A stretch of 20,944 nucleotides of DNA from Sneathiella sp. (GTDB lineage Bacteria; Pseudomonadota; Alphaproteobacteria; Sneathiellales; Sneathiellaceae), in contig NVRR01000028.1 in NCBI GenBank assembly GCA_002732675.1, positions 1-20,944 of the forward strand. Reading direction: 5' to 3'. The translations under genes and the position numbers were made by a program. Below are positions 1-7,742 of this stretch, piece by piece (position 1 is the stretch's first letter; every line of letters starts with the position of its first letter). Below the pieces are notes generated by a model that saw only the letters and a program-made list of their open reading frames with translations, was not told the origin of the DNA and ran no database searches.

Positions 1-191
1 CAGCGCGCGCGGTTATGGATGCCAAACATTTGAATGCGGCGGCGTCTTGCCGTGCAAATCTGGTGATTATACGGGTTCTTGGCGAAAGCGCGTATGAGCT
101 GCGCCGGGCGATGGCAATCATTATTACGGCACTTCGCGGAGAAATGGCGGGCAAGTCGGTACCGCTGCCCCGCGTCTGGGAAAATCAATAA
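1..191 (+). CDS. ureD: Urease accessory protein UreD, 3' end only
   Basis: Only the last 62 codons are inside the window; the reading frame is open from base 3 to the TAA at 189-191. The C-terminal sequence ends in LPRVWENQ, and an LPRVW tail is characteristic of UreD (called UreH in some species). UreD is the scaffold of the UreDFG nickel-insertion complex and binds the urease apoenzyme directly. The identification also rests on position: ureA begins 13 bases downstream, and ureD immediately before ureABC is the usual alphaproteobacterial order. The 5' part and the operon promoter lie upstream of the window, so completeness cannot be judged. Confidence 0.85.
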   Translation, partial: ARAVMDAKHLNAAASCRANLVIIRVLGESAYELRRAMAIIITALRGEMAGKSVPLPRVWENQ

Positions 192-204
192 AAAGAGGGA
201 CAAT

Positions 205-507
205 ATGCAATTTACACCAAGGGAAAAGGACAAAATGCTGATCTCGCTCGCGGCCATCGTCGCCCGCGGACGGTTGGCACGAGGGGTGAAGCTGAACTAT
301 CCAGAGGCCATCGCGCTGATCAGCGATTTTGTCGTTGAAGGCGCGCGAGACGGTAAATCCGTTGCGAGCCTCATGAGTGAGGGCGGATTGGTTATCAGCC
401 GCGCCCAGGTCATGGAGGGGATCGCAGAAATGATCGATGAGGTACAGGTCGAAGCCACTTTTCCAGACGGGACAAAACTTGTCTCCGTCCACAACCCTAT
501 TCGATAG
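205..507 (+). CDS. ureA: Urease subunit gamma UreA
   Basis: This encodes a 100-residue protein, the normal length for a separate urease gamma subunit. It is a structural, non-catalytic subunit of the (UreABC)3 cytoplasmic enzyme that hydrolyses urea to ammonia and carbamate. The N-terminus [13 protein letters not shown] and the segments [10 protein letters not shown] and [14 protein letters not shown] are typical of the family. An in-frame upstream ATG at 79 would lie inside ureD and add residues unlike UreA. The ATG at 205 is preceded by the purine-rich AAAAGAGGGA at 191-200 and gives the conserved N-terminus, so that start is chosen. ureB starts 9 bases after the stop. Confidence 0.96.
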   Translation: MQFTPREKDKMLISLAAIVARGRLARGVKLNYPEAIALISDFVVEGARDGKSVASLMSEGGLVISRAQVMEGIAEMIDEVQVEATFPDGTKLVSVHNPIR

Positions 508-516
508 GAGGCGCGC

Positions 517-834
517 ATGATACCGGGAGAAATTATTCCAGCTGACGGCGATATTGAGCTCAACGTCGGCCGTCAGTCAATAACCCTAAAAGTGTCAAAC
601 ACGGGCGATCGTCCCGTTCAGGTCGGCAGCCATTACCATTTCGCCGAAACCAACAGCGGCCTGTCGTTTGATCGGGAGGCAGCAAAAGGCTTTCGTCTAG
701 ATATCGCTGCGGGTACAGCTATCCGGTTTGAGCCCGGTCAAACACGGGATGTCAAATTGGTTGCGCTATCGGGAAAACGGGAAGTTTTTGGCTTTAATCA
801 GGCCGTCATGGGCGCGCTGGAAAAGGGAGAATAA
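517..834 (+). CDS. ureB: Urease subunit beta UreB
   Basis: This encodes a 105-residue urease beta subunit, again of normal length. Family landmarks are the opening [15 protein letters not shown], the [11 protein letters not shown] segment around residue 36, and the [11 protein letters not shown] stretch near the C-terminus. The subunit packs against UreA and UreC and is structural. The start ATG is preceded by a strong Shine-Dalgarno, AGGAGG at about 506-511, which overlaps the ureA stop; this indicates translational coupling. The stop is two bases upstream of the ureC start codon. Separate ureA and ureB genes, rather than the fused form seen in Helicobacter, are standard for Proteobacteria. 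Confidence 0.97.
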   Translation: MIPGEIIPADGDIELNVGRQSITLKVSNTGDRPVQVGSHYHFAETNSGLSFDREAAKGFRLDIAAGTAIRFEPGQTRDVKLVALSGKREVFGFNQAVMGALEKGE

Positions 835-836
835 GG

Positions 837-2549
837 ATGGCGGTTACCTTGTCAAGGCGCGCTTATAAACACATGTTCGGACCAACCACAGGCGACAAGG
901 TGCGGCTTGCGGACACAGAGCTTTTTATAGAAGTCGAAAAAGACTTCACGACTTATGGCGAAGAGGTCAAATTCGGTGGCGGCAAGGTTATCCGTGATGG
1001 CATGGGCCAATCTCAAGTCACACGGGCGGGCGGCGCTGTTGATACCGTCATTACCAATGCATTAATCGTCGATCATTGGGGGATCGTTAAGGCGGATGTT
1101 GGTCTTCGTGACGGCAAAATCCATGCGATCGGCAAAGCCGGTAATCCGGATATCCAGCCTGATGTGACGATTATCATCGGCCCGTCCACGGAAGTCATTT
1201 CCGGGGAGGGCAAGATCCTGACCGCCGGGGCGCTGGATGTGCATATCCATTTCATCTGCCCGCAGCAAATCGACGATGCCCTTTATAGTGGGGTGACAAC
1301 GATGATGGGCGGCGGCACCGGTCCGGCCACCGGCACCAACGCCACCACCTGTACGCCCGGTGCCTTCCATATCGGCCGCATGCTGCAAGCGGCGGAGGCC
1401 TTTCCCATGAACTTTGGCTTCTTCGGTAAAGGCAACGCGAGCCAGCCTGCCGCACTTATTGAGCAGGTGCAGGCAGGTGCGTGCGGCCTCAAACTTCATG
1501 AAGACTGGGGCACCACGCCGGCAGCAATCGATTGCTGCCTGGGTGTTGCTGATGAAATGGATGTTCAGGTGATGATCCATACGGATACGCTGAACGAGTC
1601 CGGTTTTGTCGAAAATACCGTTGCATCCTTTAAAAACCGTACCGTCCATGCCTTTCATACGGAAGGGGCCGGCGGTGGCCATGCGCCGGACATCATCAAG
1701 GTCGTGGGGGAGGAAAATGTCATTCCGTCGTCGACCAACCCGACCCGGCCTTTCACTGTCAATACCATTGATGAGCATCTGGATATGCTGATGGTCTGCC
1801 ATCATCTCGATCCGGATATCCCCGAGGATGTGGCTTTTGCCGAAAGCCGCATTCGAAAGGAGACAATTGCCGCCGAAGATATCCTGCATGATATGGGGGC
1901 TTTCTCCATTATCGCGTCAGACAGTCAGGCCATGGGGCGTGTGGGCGAAGTGCTGATCCGCACCTGGCAGACAGCCGACAAGATGAAGAAGCAACGGGGA
2001 CGCCTTGCGCAGGAAACCGGGGAGAATGATAATTTCCGGGTAAAGCGCTATATCGCTAAATACACCATTAACCCGGCTATTGCTCAAGGGATTGATACTT
2101 ATGTGGGTTCGATAGAAACCGGTAAGCTTGCAGACCTCGTGCTATGGACACCGGCGTTTTTCGGGGTGAAGCCTGATCTGATCTTAAAATCCGGCACCAT
2201 CGTTGCGGCGCCTATGGGCGATCCGAACGCGTCTATCCCGACACCGCAGCCCGTGCATTATCGCCCGATGTTTGGCGCCTTTGGCAAAAGCTTGACGGCA
2301 AGCTCGGTGAGTTTTGTCAGTGAGGCATCGCTTGAACATGATCTCAAAGGTGATCTCGGGTTAGAGCGGGAGTTGTTGCCAGTCAAAAATACCCGGAGCG
2401 GCATCGGAAAATCGGCCATGATCCACAACAGCGCCAGGCCAAAGATCGATGTTGATCCGGAAACCTATGTTGTCCATGCGGACGGGGAACTGCTCACTTG
2501 CGAACCCGCGACAGAGCTTCCCATGGCCCAACGCTATTTCATGTACTGA
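837..2549 (+). CDS. ureC: Urease catalytic subunit alpha UreC
   Basis: This 570-residue protein is the nickel-dependent catalytic subunit of urease. All residues known from Klebsiella urease are present at an offset of +2: the His-x-His pair H136/H138, the lysine to be carbamylated K219 in [10 protein letters not shown]221, H248, H274, the mobile-flap C321-H322 in MVCHHL, and the nickel ligand D362 in SDSQAMGR. An active enzyme is therefore expected once UreDEFG have delivered nickel. The start ATG follows a short AAGGGAGAATAAGG leader. The TGA stop overlaps the ATG of ureE. A 275-codon open frame exists on the opposite strand inside this gene; I read it as a shadow. Confidence 0.99.
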   Translation: MAVTLSRRAYKHMFGPTTGDKVRLADTELFIEVEKDFTTYGEEVKFGGGKVIRDGMGQSQVTRAGGAVDTVITNALIVDHWGIVKADVGLRDGKIHAIGKAGNPDIQPDVTIIIGPSTEVISGEGKILTAGALDVHIHFICPQQIDDALYSGVTTMMGGGTGPATGTNATTCTPGAFHIGRMLQAAEAFPMNFGFFGKGNASQPAALIEQVQAGACGLKLHEDWGTTPAAIDCCLGVADEMDVQVMIHTDTLNESGFVENTVASFKNRTVHAFHTEGAGGGHAPDIIKVVGEENVIPSSTNPTRPFTVNTIDEHLDMLMVCHHLDPDIPEDVAFAESRIRKETIAAEDILHDMGAFSIIASDSQAMGRVGEVLIRTWQTADKMKKQRGRLAQETGENDNFRVKRYIAKYTINPAIAQGIDTYVGSIETGKLADLVLWTPAFFGVKPDLILKSGTIVAAPMGDPNASIPTPQPVHYRPMFGAFGKSLTASSVSFVSEASLEHDLKGDLGLERELLPVKNTRSGIGKSAMIHNSARPKIDVDPETYVVHADGELLTCEPATELPMAQRYFMY

Positions 2550-3013
2550 TGATGCGCCACGCAACAGAAATAGCATCGGGCGAAGGGGTGTTTCCGGGGG
2601 AAATCATAGATACGGTCACTCTCGATTTCGACAGCCGCCGCCGCCGCCGGATCAAGCTGACCGGGGATGCCGGTACCGAATTTCTTCTGGATTTACCAGA
2701 GGTAAGAACTCTCCGTGATGGTGATATCCTCCGCCTGACAGATGGCTCCGGTATCAAGGTCAAGGCTAAGGACGAGCCCGTTGTCGATATCACGTGCAAA
2801 GACACCGCGCATCTGGTGCGGGTCGCTTGGCATCTGGGCAACCGGCATTTGCCAACGCAGCTACTACAAGATCGCCTGCGTATTCGTCAGGATCATGTCA
2901 TTGAGGAAATGGTTATCCAGCTTGGCGCCATGGCGTCACGGCTTGATGCTCCGTTTGATCCCGAAGGCGGGGCTTATGGCCATGGTGAGACCGAAGGGCA
3001 TTCCCATGGATAA
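2549..3013 (+). CDS. ureE: Urease accessory protein UreE, nickel metallochaperone
   Basis: This encodes a protein of 154 residues. UreE is a dimeric cytosolic chaperone that hands nickel to UreG for urease maturation. The N-terminal UreE domain, with its run of basic residues SRRRRR, is followed by the central metal-binding domain with the conserved HLGNRHLPTQ motif, whose histidine is the principal nickel ligand. A short His-rich tail closes the protein ([14 protein letters not shown]: four histidines, compared with ten in Klebsiella). An in-frame ATG at 2498 lies within ureC. The ATG at 2549, which shares its A with the ureC stop (TGATG), fits family length better; 2552 is an equally possible ATG. 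Confidence 0.93.
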   Translation: MMRHATEIASGEGVFPGEIIDTVTLDFDSRRRRRIKLTGDAGTEFLLDLPEVRTLRDGDILRLTDGSGIKVKAKDEPVVDITCKDTAHLVRVAWHLGNRHLPTQLLQDRLRIRQDHVIEEMVIQLGAMASRLDAPFDPEGGAYGHGETEGHSHG

Positions 3014-3686
3014 CAAGGCTCTCTTTCATCTGATGTCCTGGATGTCACCGTCCTATCCGGTGGGGGCCTATACCTATAGCCATGGGATTGAATATGCCGT
3101 CGAAGCCGGATTGCTCAAAAATGTCGATGAACTTGTCGTCTGGATCACGGATATTCTGGTTTTCGGCAGCGGGAAATCAGATAGCGCCTTTCTCGCGGCA
3201 ACATATGCTGAAGCCATAAGCGGAACGCTTGCCGGATTATGCGATATTGCCGAACTTGGGCAGGCTTTTTCGTCAACCCGTGAGCTGGCGTTGGAAACGG
3301 AGCAGCAGGGCCGGGCTTTTATCCGTGTGATATCTGATGTCTCTCCGTCCCCGGGTCTTGGGGCGCTGCAAAAGCAATGGCAAGGGCCGATTATTTCTCC
3401 CATTGCCGTGGCAATCGTCGCCGCCGACAATAACATTCCCCTTGCGGCGGTCCTGACCGCCTATTTACATGGATTTGTCTCTAATCTGGTCTCCGCCGCG
3501 GTTCGGCTGGTCCCGCTTGGGCAAACGGACGGGCAACGGGCTATCGCCGCACTTGCGCAGACTGTTGAAGAAACGGTTCGGGCGGCACAAAATACGACAT
3601 TGGAAGATATGGGCACTGCGACCCTGATGGTCGACTGGTGCTCCTCAAAACATGAAACACAATATACGAGGTTATTCAGATCATGA
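3006..3686 (+). CDS. ureF: Urease accessory protein UreF
   Basis: This encodes a 226-residue UreF, the all-helical accessory protein that bridges UreD and UreG in the nickel-insertion complex and is thought to gate GTP hydrolysis by UreG. The N-terminal signature [20 protein letters not shown] is diagnostic, and a C-terminal helical region with [14 protein letters not shown] is also typical. The reading frame stays open upstream to 2742, but that extension would lie within ureE. The ATG at 3006, overlapping the last codons of ureE by 8 bases, gives the normal N-terminus. The TGA stop overlaps the ureG start (ATGA). Confidence 0.95.
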   Translation: MDNKALFHLMSWMSPSYPVGAYTYSHGIEYAVEAGLLKNVDELVVWITDILVFGSGKSDSAFLAATYAEAISGTLAGLCDIAELGQAFSSTRELALETEQQGRAFIRVISDVSPSPGLGALQKQWQGPIISPIAVAIVAADNNIPLAAVLTAYLHGFVSNLVSAAVRLVPLGQTDGQRAIAALAQTVEETVRAAQNTTLEDMGTATLMVDWCSSKHETQYTRLFRS

Positions 3687-4309
3687 TGGCAAGTCTCAAC
3701 GGGCCGTTACGGGTTGGCATTGGCGGGCCTGTGGGCTCTGGCAAAACGGCGCTTACCGATGCATTATGTAAACATTTGCGGGATCGCTATGATCTGGCCG
3801 TCATTACCAATGATATTTACACCCGTGAGGATGCAGAATTTTTGATCCGCTCGGGCGCCCTGTCGCCTGACCGCATCGTTGGTGTGGAAACGGGCGGTTG
3901 TCCGCATACGGCAATCCGTGAGGATGCCTCTATAAATCTTGCTGCAATCGCTGATATCACCGAGAAATTCGAGGGGCTTGAATTGATCCTCATCGAATCT
4001 GGTGGTGATAATCTGGCGGCTACTTTCAGTCCAGAGCTTGCGGATATCACGATCTATGTCATTGATGTATCTGCTGGCGACAAGATCCCCCGCAAAGGGG
4101 GTCCCGGCATTACCCGCTCCGACTTGTTGGTGATTAACAAAATTGACCTCGCCCCTTACGTCGGCGCTGATCTTTCGGTAATGGATCGGGATTCTAAAAA
4201 AATGCGGGGCGAACGACCCTTTGTCTTTACCAATATCAAGGCTGGTGATGGCGTTGTCGCCGTAGCGGACTTTATTGTTGAAACCGGCGGGCTTGCCGCC
4301 GCAGAATAG
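3683..4309 (+). CDS. ureG: Urease accessory GTPase UreG
   Basis: This 208-residue SIMIBI-class GTPase couples GTP hydrolysis to nickel delivery into urease. The P-loop GGPVGSGKT is at residues 14-22. The nickel-binding Cys-Pro-His motif is at 73-75 in [11 protein letters not shown]. The segment [15 protein letters not shown] is at about 105-119, and the guanine-specificity motif NKID is at 152-155. Length and motifs are complete. The start overlaps the ureF stop by 4 bases; a second ATG three bases on (3686) could also be used. It is the last gene of the urease operon in this window. No ureJ or urea transporter (urt) gene follows. Confidence 0.98.
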   Translation: MMASLNGPLRVGIGGPVGSGKTALTDALCKHLRDRYDLAVITNDIYTREDAEFLIRSGALSPDRIVGVETGGCPHTAIREDASINLAAIADITEKFEGLELILIESGGDNLAATFSPELADITIYVIDVSAGDKIPRKGGPGITRSDLLVINKIDLAPYVGADLSVMDRDSKKMRGERPFVFTNIKAGDGVVAVADFIVETGGLAAAE

Positions 4310-4335
4310 AAAAAAACCTATATCTGGTAGACTGA

Positions 4336-4386
4336 GGCGTCATGACGCCATAATGGTGCCACAGTTCCTTACCATAATGGTGCCAC
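4336..4386 (+). promoter_or_regulatory. Candidate operator: 14-bp palindrome plus two 15-bp direct repeats upstream of the MqsA-like gene
   Basis: GGCGTCATGACGCC at 4336-4349 is a perfect 14-bp palindrome. It overlaps the first of two identical 15-bp copies of CCATAATGGTGCCAC at 4348-4362 and 4372-4386, which are 24 bp apart start to start. Each copy holds the dyad CCAT-A-ATGG; the second extends to ACCAT-A-ATGGT. The block ends 61 bases before the start of an HTH antitoxin-type gene. MqsA/HigA-family antitoxins commonly repress their own promoter through dyad sites, so autoregulation is a reasonable inference. No clear -35/-10 pair could be assigned. Confidence 0.55.
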
Positions 4387-4447
4387 CGGTTCAGGATGGC
4401 ATTCTGGCCCGGTTTTTTAGGCTTTTCGTGGTTACCAGGGGATTAGT

Positions 4448-4843
4448 ATGGCGTGCCCGCTTTGTGGTAGTGAAGTTGAACAGCAGATGCGGAGCTACGC
4501 GATTGCGTATAAACATCTTGAAACAGTTGTCGATCTGCCCGGAATATTTTGTAAAGATCCGGATTGCGGCGAGGGAATGGTCGAAGAACAGGCCTGGGAC
4601 TTCGTTGCCAAAGTCAAAGCAGAGCTGAAAGCTGATTATCTCGGGGTGATGGCGCCGGATCATATCCGCGAAATTCGCGTAAACCTCAATCTGTCGCAGC
4701 GACGTGCCGGGTTGATTTTCGGGGGCGGTCCGAATGCATTTCAGAAATACGAAGCTGGTAAAGTCACCATCTCCAAGCCCATGAATAACCTTCTCCGTCT
4801 GGTCTCAAAATATCCCGAATTGATGAGGGAATTACACCGCTGA
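4448..4843 (+). CDS. MqsA-family antitoxin-type transcriptional regulator, apparently without a toxin partner
   Basis: This encodes a 131-residue, two-domain protein laid out like E. coli MqsA. The N-terminal zinc site has C3-x2-C6 and C35-x4-C40 (MqsA has CxxC twice). The C-terminal HTH contains FGGGPNAFQKYEAGK at about 96-110, which closely matches the DNA-recognition segment of MqsA, then LLRLVSKYPELMREL. A Shine-Dalgarno AGGGGA lies about 6 bases before the ATG. In E. coli, mqsR (toxin, about 98 residues) sits just upstream. Here only 138 bases separate this gene from ureG, and no suitable frame follows, so it appears to be solitary. It may be a remnant of a toxin-antitoxin pair or a free-standing repressor. 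The family is clear; the role is inferred. Confidence 0.85.
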   Translation: MACPLCGSEVEQQMRSYAIAYKHLETVVDLPGIFCKDPDCGEGMVEEQAWDFVAKVKAELKADYLGVMAPDHIREIRVNLNLSQRRAGLIFGGGPNAFQKYEAGKVTISKPMNNLLRLVSKYPELMRELHR

Positions 4844-4870
4844 ACTTGCGCGTAAGTAAGTTATATGGCT

Positions 4871-4891
4871 GTCAGATATTTATTCTCTGAC
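4871..4891 (+). terminator. Weak hairpin after the mqsA-like gene
   Basis: GTCAGA (4871-4876) and TCTGAC (4886-4891) form a 6-bp stem around a 9-base AT-rich loop, 28 bases after the stop codon. There is no U-tract after it, so it is at best a weak or factor-assisted terminator, or simply a structured 3' end. Confidence 0.25.
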
Positions 4892-4901
4892 TGTGCTGTT
4901 G

Positions 4902-4933
4902 GTCGAGCAGATGGATACCTGCTGGCTTGCGAC
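4902..4933 (+). other. Imperfect hairpin in the cydA upstream region
   Basis: AGCAG (4906-4910) pairs with CTGCT (4919-4923) around an 8-base loop. The flanking GTCG (4902-4905) can pair with CGAC (4930-4933) across a 6-base one-sided bulge. If transcribed, this would form a two-tier stem. No known RNA family is recognised. Confidence 0.3.
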
Positions 4934-5115
4934 AAGCGCGTTTTGCCCTGAATCATATGTTCTGGCCGGATCCCGGCACGTATCAATCCATCGAAATAAG
5001 CATCCGTTGTAATTTCGGCTCTGTTTAAGATGAGGGGATGGGCAGGTCAGAGGAAAACAGGACGTATTCCACCGTCGGCATAACCCTCACCCTTGACGGT
5101 TTTATAGGGCATTGC

Positions 5116-5127
5116 GCGTTAAAACGC
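5116..5127. promoter_or_regulatory. Short dyad upstream of cydA, possible operator
   Basis: GCGTT and AACGC flank a 2-base AA spacer, making a 12-bp inverted repeat that ends 79 bases before the cydA start codon. The position suits a regulator-binding site, but short dyads like this also arise by chance. Confidence 0.25.
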
Positions 5128-5206
5128 CGCAGCGGGCTGAAAATAAATGACATTCTCTCTGTAACTGCTAAAGTTCGAACAGCTTAAGCAATCTTGGGGA
5201 TGGCCG

Positions 5207-6604
5207 ATGTTTGGCATTGACGCAATCGATCTGGCGCGGATGCAGTTCGCTTTTACGGTCTCGTTTCACATTATCTTTCCGGCCTTTTCCATTGGCCTTG
5301 CCAGTTACCTCGCGGTGCTGGAGGGGATGTGGCTGTGGAAAAAAGAAGAGAAATACCGGCAGGTTTTTAACTATTGGAAGACCATTTTCGCCGTTGGCTT
5401 CGGCATGGGCGTGGTGTCGGGCATTGTCATGGCCTATCAGTTTGGCACTAACTGGGCGGTGTTTGCCGACAAGGCGGGGCCCGTCATTGGGCCGCTGATG
5501 GGCTATGAAGTTCTCTCCGCCTTTTTCCTTGAGGCCGGTTTTCTCGGCATCATGCTGTTTGGCGAAAAGCGCGTCGGACCGAAACTGCATTTCTTTGCAA
5601 CCCTGATGGTGGCCTTCGGGACTTTATTCTCGGCCTTCTGGATTTTGTCAGTAAACTCCTGGATGCAAACGCCAACCGGGCATATCATCAATGATGTTGG
5701 GCAGTTTGTGCCCGATAGCTGGATGGCGGTGATCTTCAACCCCTCCTTCCCCTATCGCTTGACCCATATGGTGTTGGCCGCCTATCTGACGACGGCTTTT
5801 GTGATCGGTGCTGTCGGCGCCTATCATCTGCTGAAAGATAAAACCAATGTCAACGCCCGGCTGATGTTCTCCATGGCCATGTGGATTGCGGCGGTTGTGA
5901 CGCCAATGCAGATGGTGGCGGGTGATCAGCAGGGGCTGAATACCCTCAAGTATCAGCCTGCGAAGATCGCCGCAATTGAAGGGCATTATAACAATGTCAC
6001 CGGCGCGCCGCTGGTGCTGTTTGGCATTCCCGACGATGCGGAGGAAAAACTCCTCTACCCCATTGAAATTCCACGGCTCGGCTCCCTGATCCTCACCCAT
6101 TCCTGGGATGGGGAACTCAAAGGGTTGAAATCCTTCCCCAAAGACGATCGGCCCAATGCGTTCGTTGTTTTCTGGGCCTTCCGGGGCATGGTTGGCATGG
6201 GGATGATTATGCTGACCGTCGGACTCTGGAGTTTATTGCGGCGATATCAGGGCAGGCTTTATACTGATAAATGGTTGGCCCGTGCTGCTGTTTGCGCCGG
6301 ACCGGTCGGGTTTGTCGCAGTGCTGTGCGGTTGGGTCACAACGGAGATGGGGCGTCAACCCTGGACCGTTTACGGCTTTTTGCGAACCGTCGATAGCGCC
6401 TCGCCGCTGAATGCAATCGAAGTCGGGACATCTTTGATCGCCTTTATCATTGTTTATTTTCTGCTATTCGGGACGGGCGTCTTTTATATGTTGCGGCTGA
6501 TGTCGCAGTCCCCAGCCAATGTGATAGATCAGGCGACAACCAGTCTCAAACGGGCATCGGGCATGACCGGGGCGCCCTCCACCCTTGACCCACCGCAGCG
6601 TTAA
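5207..6604 (+). CDS. cydA: Cytochrome bd-type ubiquinol oxidase subunit I (CioA-like, short Q-loop)
   Basis: This 465-residue inner-membrane protein holds the haems and quinol site of a bd oxidase, which reduces O2 to water without pumping protons. Key residues align with E. coli CydA: H21 (E. coli H19), H187 (H186) and M328 in AFRGM (M393) as haem ligands; E101 and E109 in GYEVLSAFFLEAGF (E99, E107); and K253/E258 in PAKIAAIE (K252, E257) at the quinol site. GRQPW is at 382-386. It is about 57 residues shorter than E. coli CydA, mostly in the Q-loop, as in the cyanide-insensitive CIO subgroup. A GGGGA lies about 6 bases before the ATG. cydB follows after 20 bases. Confidence 0.97.
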   Translation: MFGIDAIDLARMQFAFTVSFHIIFPAFSIGLASYLAVLEGMWLWKKEEKYRQVFNYWKTIFAVGFGMGVVSGIVMAYQFGTNWAVFADKAGPVIGPLMGYEVLSAFFLEAGFLGIMLFGEKRVGPKLHFFATLMVAFGTLFSAFWILSVNSWMQTPTGHIINDVGQFVPDSWMAVIFNPSFPYRLTHMVLAAYLTTAFVIGAVGAYHLLKDKTNVNARLMFSMAMWIAAVVTPMQMVAGDQQGLNTLKYQPAKIAAIEGHYNNVTGAPLVLFGIPDDAEEKLLYPIEIPRLGSLILTHSWDGELKGLKSFPKDDRPNAFVVFWAFRGMVGMGMIMLTVGLWSLLRRYQGRLYTDKWLARAAVCAGPVGFVAVLCGWVTTEMGRQPWTVYGFLRTVDSASPLNAIEVGTSLIAFIIVYFLLFGTGVFYMLRLMSQSPANVIDQATTSLKRASGMTGAPSTLDPPQR

Positions 6605-6624
6605 GACGAGAAGGAAACAAAAAA

Positions 6625-7635
6625 ATGGAATTTGACCTTCCGCTGATTTGGGCCGCGATTATTGCGTTTGCCATTCTTGCCTATGTCTCTCTTGATGGGT
6701 TTGACCTGGGCGTTGGCATTATGTTTCCGTTCGTGTCTGAACGCTCCGGCCATCGCAACACCATGATGAACTCGGTTGCGCCCATCTGGGATGGCAATGA
6801 AACCTGGCTTGTCCTTGGCGGCGGCGGGTTGTTTGCCGTTTTCCCCATGGCCTATGGCATCGTCATGCCAGCACTCTATGCGCCAATCATCACCATGCTG
6901 CTCGGCCTGATATTTCGGGGCGTAGCGTTCGAATTTCGCTGGCGCGCGTCGGAGAAAAACCGTATCTGGTGGGATCGCTCCTTCGCTTTTGGATCCGTGG
7001 TTGCCTCTTTTGCGCAAGGCGTCTGCCTTGGCGCCCTTATTCAGGGCGTAAAAGTCACTGACCGAGTTTATGCTGGCGGCCCGCTCGATTGGCTAAGCTG
7101 GTTCTCTGTCCTCACCGGGGTCGCGGTGGTCGTCGGCTATGTGCTGCTGGGCTCGACCTGGCTGGTGATGAAGACCGAAGGCGAATTACAGGCCATTGCC
7201 CGGAAATTTGCCTTTATCTCAGGTCTGGGGACCCTGGCGCTGATCGGTATCGTCAGCGTCGCCACGCCATTTCTGAGTGCGGAGTATCATTTGCGCTGGT
7301 TCGAGGGAATCAACATTATTTACAGCGTGATTGTGCCGGGACTGGTTTTGATTTGCGCGGCTATTTTGTTCCTCGGGCTCAGGAAGGGCCGTGAAGTTCG
7401 TCCATTTCTTGCAGCTCATGGCATTTTTCTGCTCTGTTATATCGGCATCGGCATTAGCTTTTACCCGAGAATGATTCCGCCTGACGTCACCATTTGGGCC
7501 GCGGCATCACCCGACAAAAGCCTGGAATTCTTGCTCGTTGGAACCGTGTTCCTGGTGCCGACCATCCTTGCCTATACCATCTACTCCTATTGGGTGTTTC
7601 GCGGGAAAGTGGATAGCTCCGAAGGGTATCACTGA
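6625..7635 (+). CDS. cydB: Cytochrome bd-type ubiquinol oxidase subunit II (CioB-like)
   Basis: This 336-residue polytopic membrane protein is the second subunit of the bd oxidase. The family motifs SLDGFDLGVG (about residues 22-31) and SVAPIWDGNETWLV (about 50-63) are clear, and hydrophobic segments run along the whole length. The Shine-Dalgarno GAGAAGGA lies about ten bases upstream of the ATG. The gene follows cydA closely and its TGA stop overlaps the ATG of the DUF2474-type microprotein (TGATG), so the three form one translational unit. No cydDC (haem/thiol exporter) genes are nearby. Confidence 0.97.
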   Translation: MEFDLPLIWAAIIAFAILAYVSLDGFDLGVGIMFPFVSERSGHRNTMMNSVAPIWDGNETWLVLGGGGLFAVFPMAYGIVMPALYAPIITMLLGLIFRGVAFEFRWRASEKNRIWWDRSFAFGSVVASFAQGVCLGALIQGVKVTDRVYAGGPLDWLSWFSVLTGVAVVVGYVLLGSTWLVMKTEGELQAIARKFAFISGLGTLALIGIVSVATPFLSAEYHLRWFEGINIIYSVIVPGLVLICAAILFLGLRKGREVRPFLAAHGIFLLCYIGIGISFYPRMIPPDVTIWAAASPDKSLEFLLVGTVFLVPTILAYTIYSYWVFRGKVDSSEGYH

Positions 7636-7742
7636 TGCCGCCGTTATTGCGACAAAGTCTGTGGTTCGTCGGGCTCTGGATCATGGGTGTCGCCGCTGTG
7701 GGCAGCATCGCCTTTGCCATCCGCCTGTTTCTAATACCATAA
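7635..7742 (+). CDS. DUF2474-type microprotein, small subunit of CIO-type oxidase
   Basis: This 35-codon gene starts at the ATG that overlaps the cydB stop (TGATG) and ends with TAA at 7740-7742. The peptide has a short basic N-terminus (MPPLLRQ) followed by one hydrophobic helix with the pattern WFVGLWIMGVAAVG and a terminal IRLFL. That pattern and its place directly behind a CIO-type cydB match the DUF2474 family. Small single-helix subunits (CydX, CydS and relatives) stabilise bd oxidases, so a structural role in this complex is the likely function. The gene is short enough to be missed by ordinary gene callers. Confidence 0.85.
   Translation: MPPLLRQSLWFVGLWIMGVAAVGSIAFAIRLFLIP

Larger units (their letters stand above)
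4844..5206. other. Intergenic region of 363 bases between mqsA-like gene and cydA
   Basis: I find no convincing gene here. The stretch contains a 6-bp stem GTCAGA...TCTGAC with a 9-base loop (4871-4891), a larger imperfect hairpin (4902-4933), a short GCCGG-ATC-CCGGC hairpin near 4968-4980, and the dyad GCGTT-AA-AACGC at 5116-5127, about 80 bases upstream of cydA. It must also contain the cydAB promoter. A TTGACG at 5093-5098 could be a -35 element, but no good -10 follows at normal spacing. No FNR/ANR-like TTGAT-N4-ATCAA site was seen. Confidence 0.6.

Noticed and set aside
1062..1889. 275-codon open frame on the minus strand inside ureC
   Set aside because: It lies entirely within the highly conserved urease catalytic gene, whose codon pattern explains the open antisense frame. 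It has no recognisable domain.
2498..2551. Upstream in-frame start for ureE at 2498
   Set aside because: It would place 17 unusual residues inside the ureC coding region; the TGATG junction start fits the family N-terminus better.
4310..4447. Possible MqsR toxin gene before the MqsA-like protein
   Set aside because: The gap is only 138 bases, less than half of what an MqsR toxin needs, and no short frame with toxin features is visible.
4851..4860. TAAGTAAGT shared with the livJ upstream region near 12235
   Set aside because: It is a 9-base low-complexity match in two AT-rich gaps, which is expected by chance.
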